DNA of 5,648 bases from JALYNX01 sp964608055 (GTDB taxonomy: Bacteria > Actinomycetota > Acidimicrobiia > Spongiisociales > ZC4RG35): the NCBI GenBank assembly GCA_964608055.1, contig CAZSMJ010000132.1:1-5648 (forward strand), given 5' to 3'. Under the pieces are notes generated by a model. That model saw only the letters and a program-made list of their open reading frames with translations. It was not told the DNA's origin and made no database searches. The position numbers and the translations under genes were made by a program. The stretch's first letter is position 1; each line of letters begins with the position of its first letter. This document shows, piece by piece, positions 5,207 through 5,648 of this stretch.

Positions 5207-5648
5207 ATGACCTCGGACAATCAGATCTTTGACGCGGTCGCGTCCATCGAGTCTCCCCTGTTTGTGGGCCGAACCCTCGGAGAGCTTGGTGCGGTCAAGA
5301 AAGTGGACCGGACGATTACCGGGAAGATCAACGTCGAACTGCTCCTGCCCACCTCCCACCCCTCCGAATTGCTGGATCAACGCCTTCAGCAGACGCTCCA
5401 GCCGCATGGTCGAGGAGTGGACATCGACATCGAGGTGATGTCCGACGAGGGAGCCACCGAGTTGATCGCCCGATTGCGGGAAATGGCCGGCCCACCGGTG
5501 GGAGAGCCCGGGTCTTCGACTCGGGTGGTTGCCGTGGCTTCGGGGAAGGGCGGCGTTGGCAAGTCCTCGGTCAGCTGCAACCTGGCGGTCGCACTGGTCC
5601 GCGCCGGGAAGAGAGTTGGGATCGTCGACGGCGACATCTGGGGCTTCT
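5207..5648 (+). CDS. mrp: Mrp/ApbC (Nbp35-type) Fe-S carrier P-loop ATPase, N-terminal part
   Basis: The frame is open from ATG 5207 to the window edge (147 codons), so the gene is cut at its 3' end; full-length relatives are about 350-380 aa. Residues 5-92 resemble the MIP18/DUF59-like domain that precedes the ATPase in many bacterial Mrp proteins (GRTLGELGAVKKV, INVELLLPTSHP). Residues 107-147 begin the ATPase: the deviant Walker A VASGKGGVGKSSVSCNLAVAL, with the signature lysines at 114 and 119, then VGIVDGDIWGF, the Mrp 'DADIyG' block with Asp141 and Asp143. Mrp proteins bind and transfer [4Fe-4S] clusters to apo-enzymes; the cluster-binding CxxC lies beyond the window. The N-terminal domain looks divergent: the usual DPE is ESP and the usual 'CP' site is SHP. 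ParA/MinD-type ATPases share the P-loop, but the N-terminal domain and DIWGF favour Mrp. Confidence 0.9.
   Translation, partial: MTSDNQIFDAVASIESPLFVGRTLGELGAVKKVDRTITGKINVELLLPTSHPSELLDQRLQQTLQPHGRGVDIDIEVMSDEGATELIARLREMAGPPVGEPGSSTRVVAVASGKGGVGKSSVSCNLAVALVRAGKRVGIVDGDIWGF

Noticed and set aside
4422..5207. TTG at 5207 as the regulator start
   Set aside because: It adds 23 residues unlike the family N-terminus, and would run translation through the AAACTATAGTTT promoter palindrome up to the mrp start.

Overview
This is a GC-rich, gene-dense stretch that reads as ordinary bacterial chromosome. I infer a high-GC actinobacterium, possibly of the Acidimicrobiia type. The grounds are the class E-like sortase, the AcnA-type aconitase, the Mrp ATPase with a fused N-terminal domain, the strong G/C bias at third codon positions, and two genes that look leaderless with a TAnnnT -10 element 6-7 nt before the ATG. 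The class-level placement is a guess. I see no mobile element, CRISPR array, tRNA or rRNA.

Layout, left to right. (1) 1-321, plus: C-terminal part of a crotonase-family (enoyl-CoA hydratase/isomerase) gene that begins outside the window. (2) 369-1058, plus: a membrane-anchored class E-like sortase with its own -10-like element. Its 3' end overlaps by 24 bp the 3' end of the convergent gene. (3) 1035-1568, minus: a membrane-tethered TlpA/ResA-like thioredoxin with a WCLPC active site. Its best start is a CTG preceded by a perfect AGGAGG that lies inside the last codons of aconitase. (4) 1561-4284, minus: a complete aconitate hydratase of 907 aa with all three [4Fe-4S] cysteines. (5) 4285-4421: a 137-bp regulatory gap with a putative leaderless -10, an imperfect dyad, a 3 x 7-bp tandem repeat and a long perfect hairpin that includes the end of the next gene. 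(6) 4422-5138, minus: a winged-helix regulator with a C-terminal cysteine cluster resembling SufR-type Fe-S sensors. (7) 5139-5206: a 68-bp divergent promoter region containing the perfect palindrome AAACTATAGTTT, which supplies a TATAGT hexamer on each strand. (8) 5207-end, plus: the start of an Mrp/ApbC-type P-loop ATPase, cut by the window edge.

How they fit together. Regulator, aconitase and thioredoxin are co-directional (minus), and mrp is divergent from the regulator. A putative Fe-S sensing regulator next to an Fe-S carrier ATPase on one side and an abundant Fe-S enzyme on the other suggests a small Fe-S homeostasis module, autoregulated through the shared palindrome. The gene identities are well supported by motifs. 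The regulatory wiring is inference.
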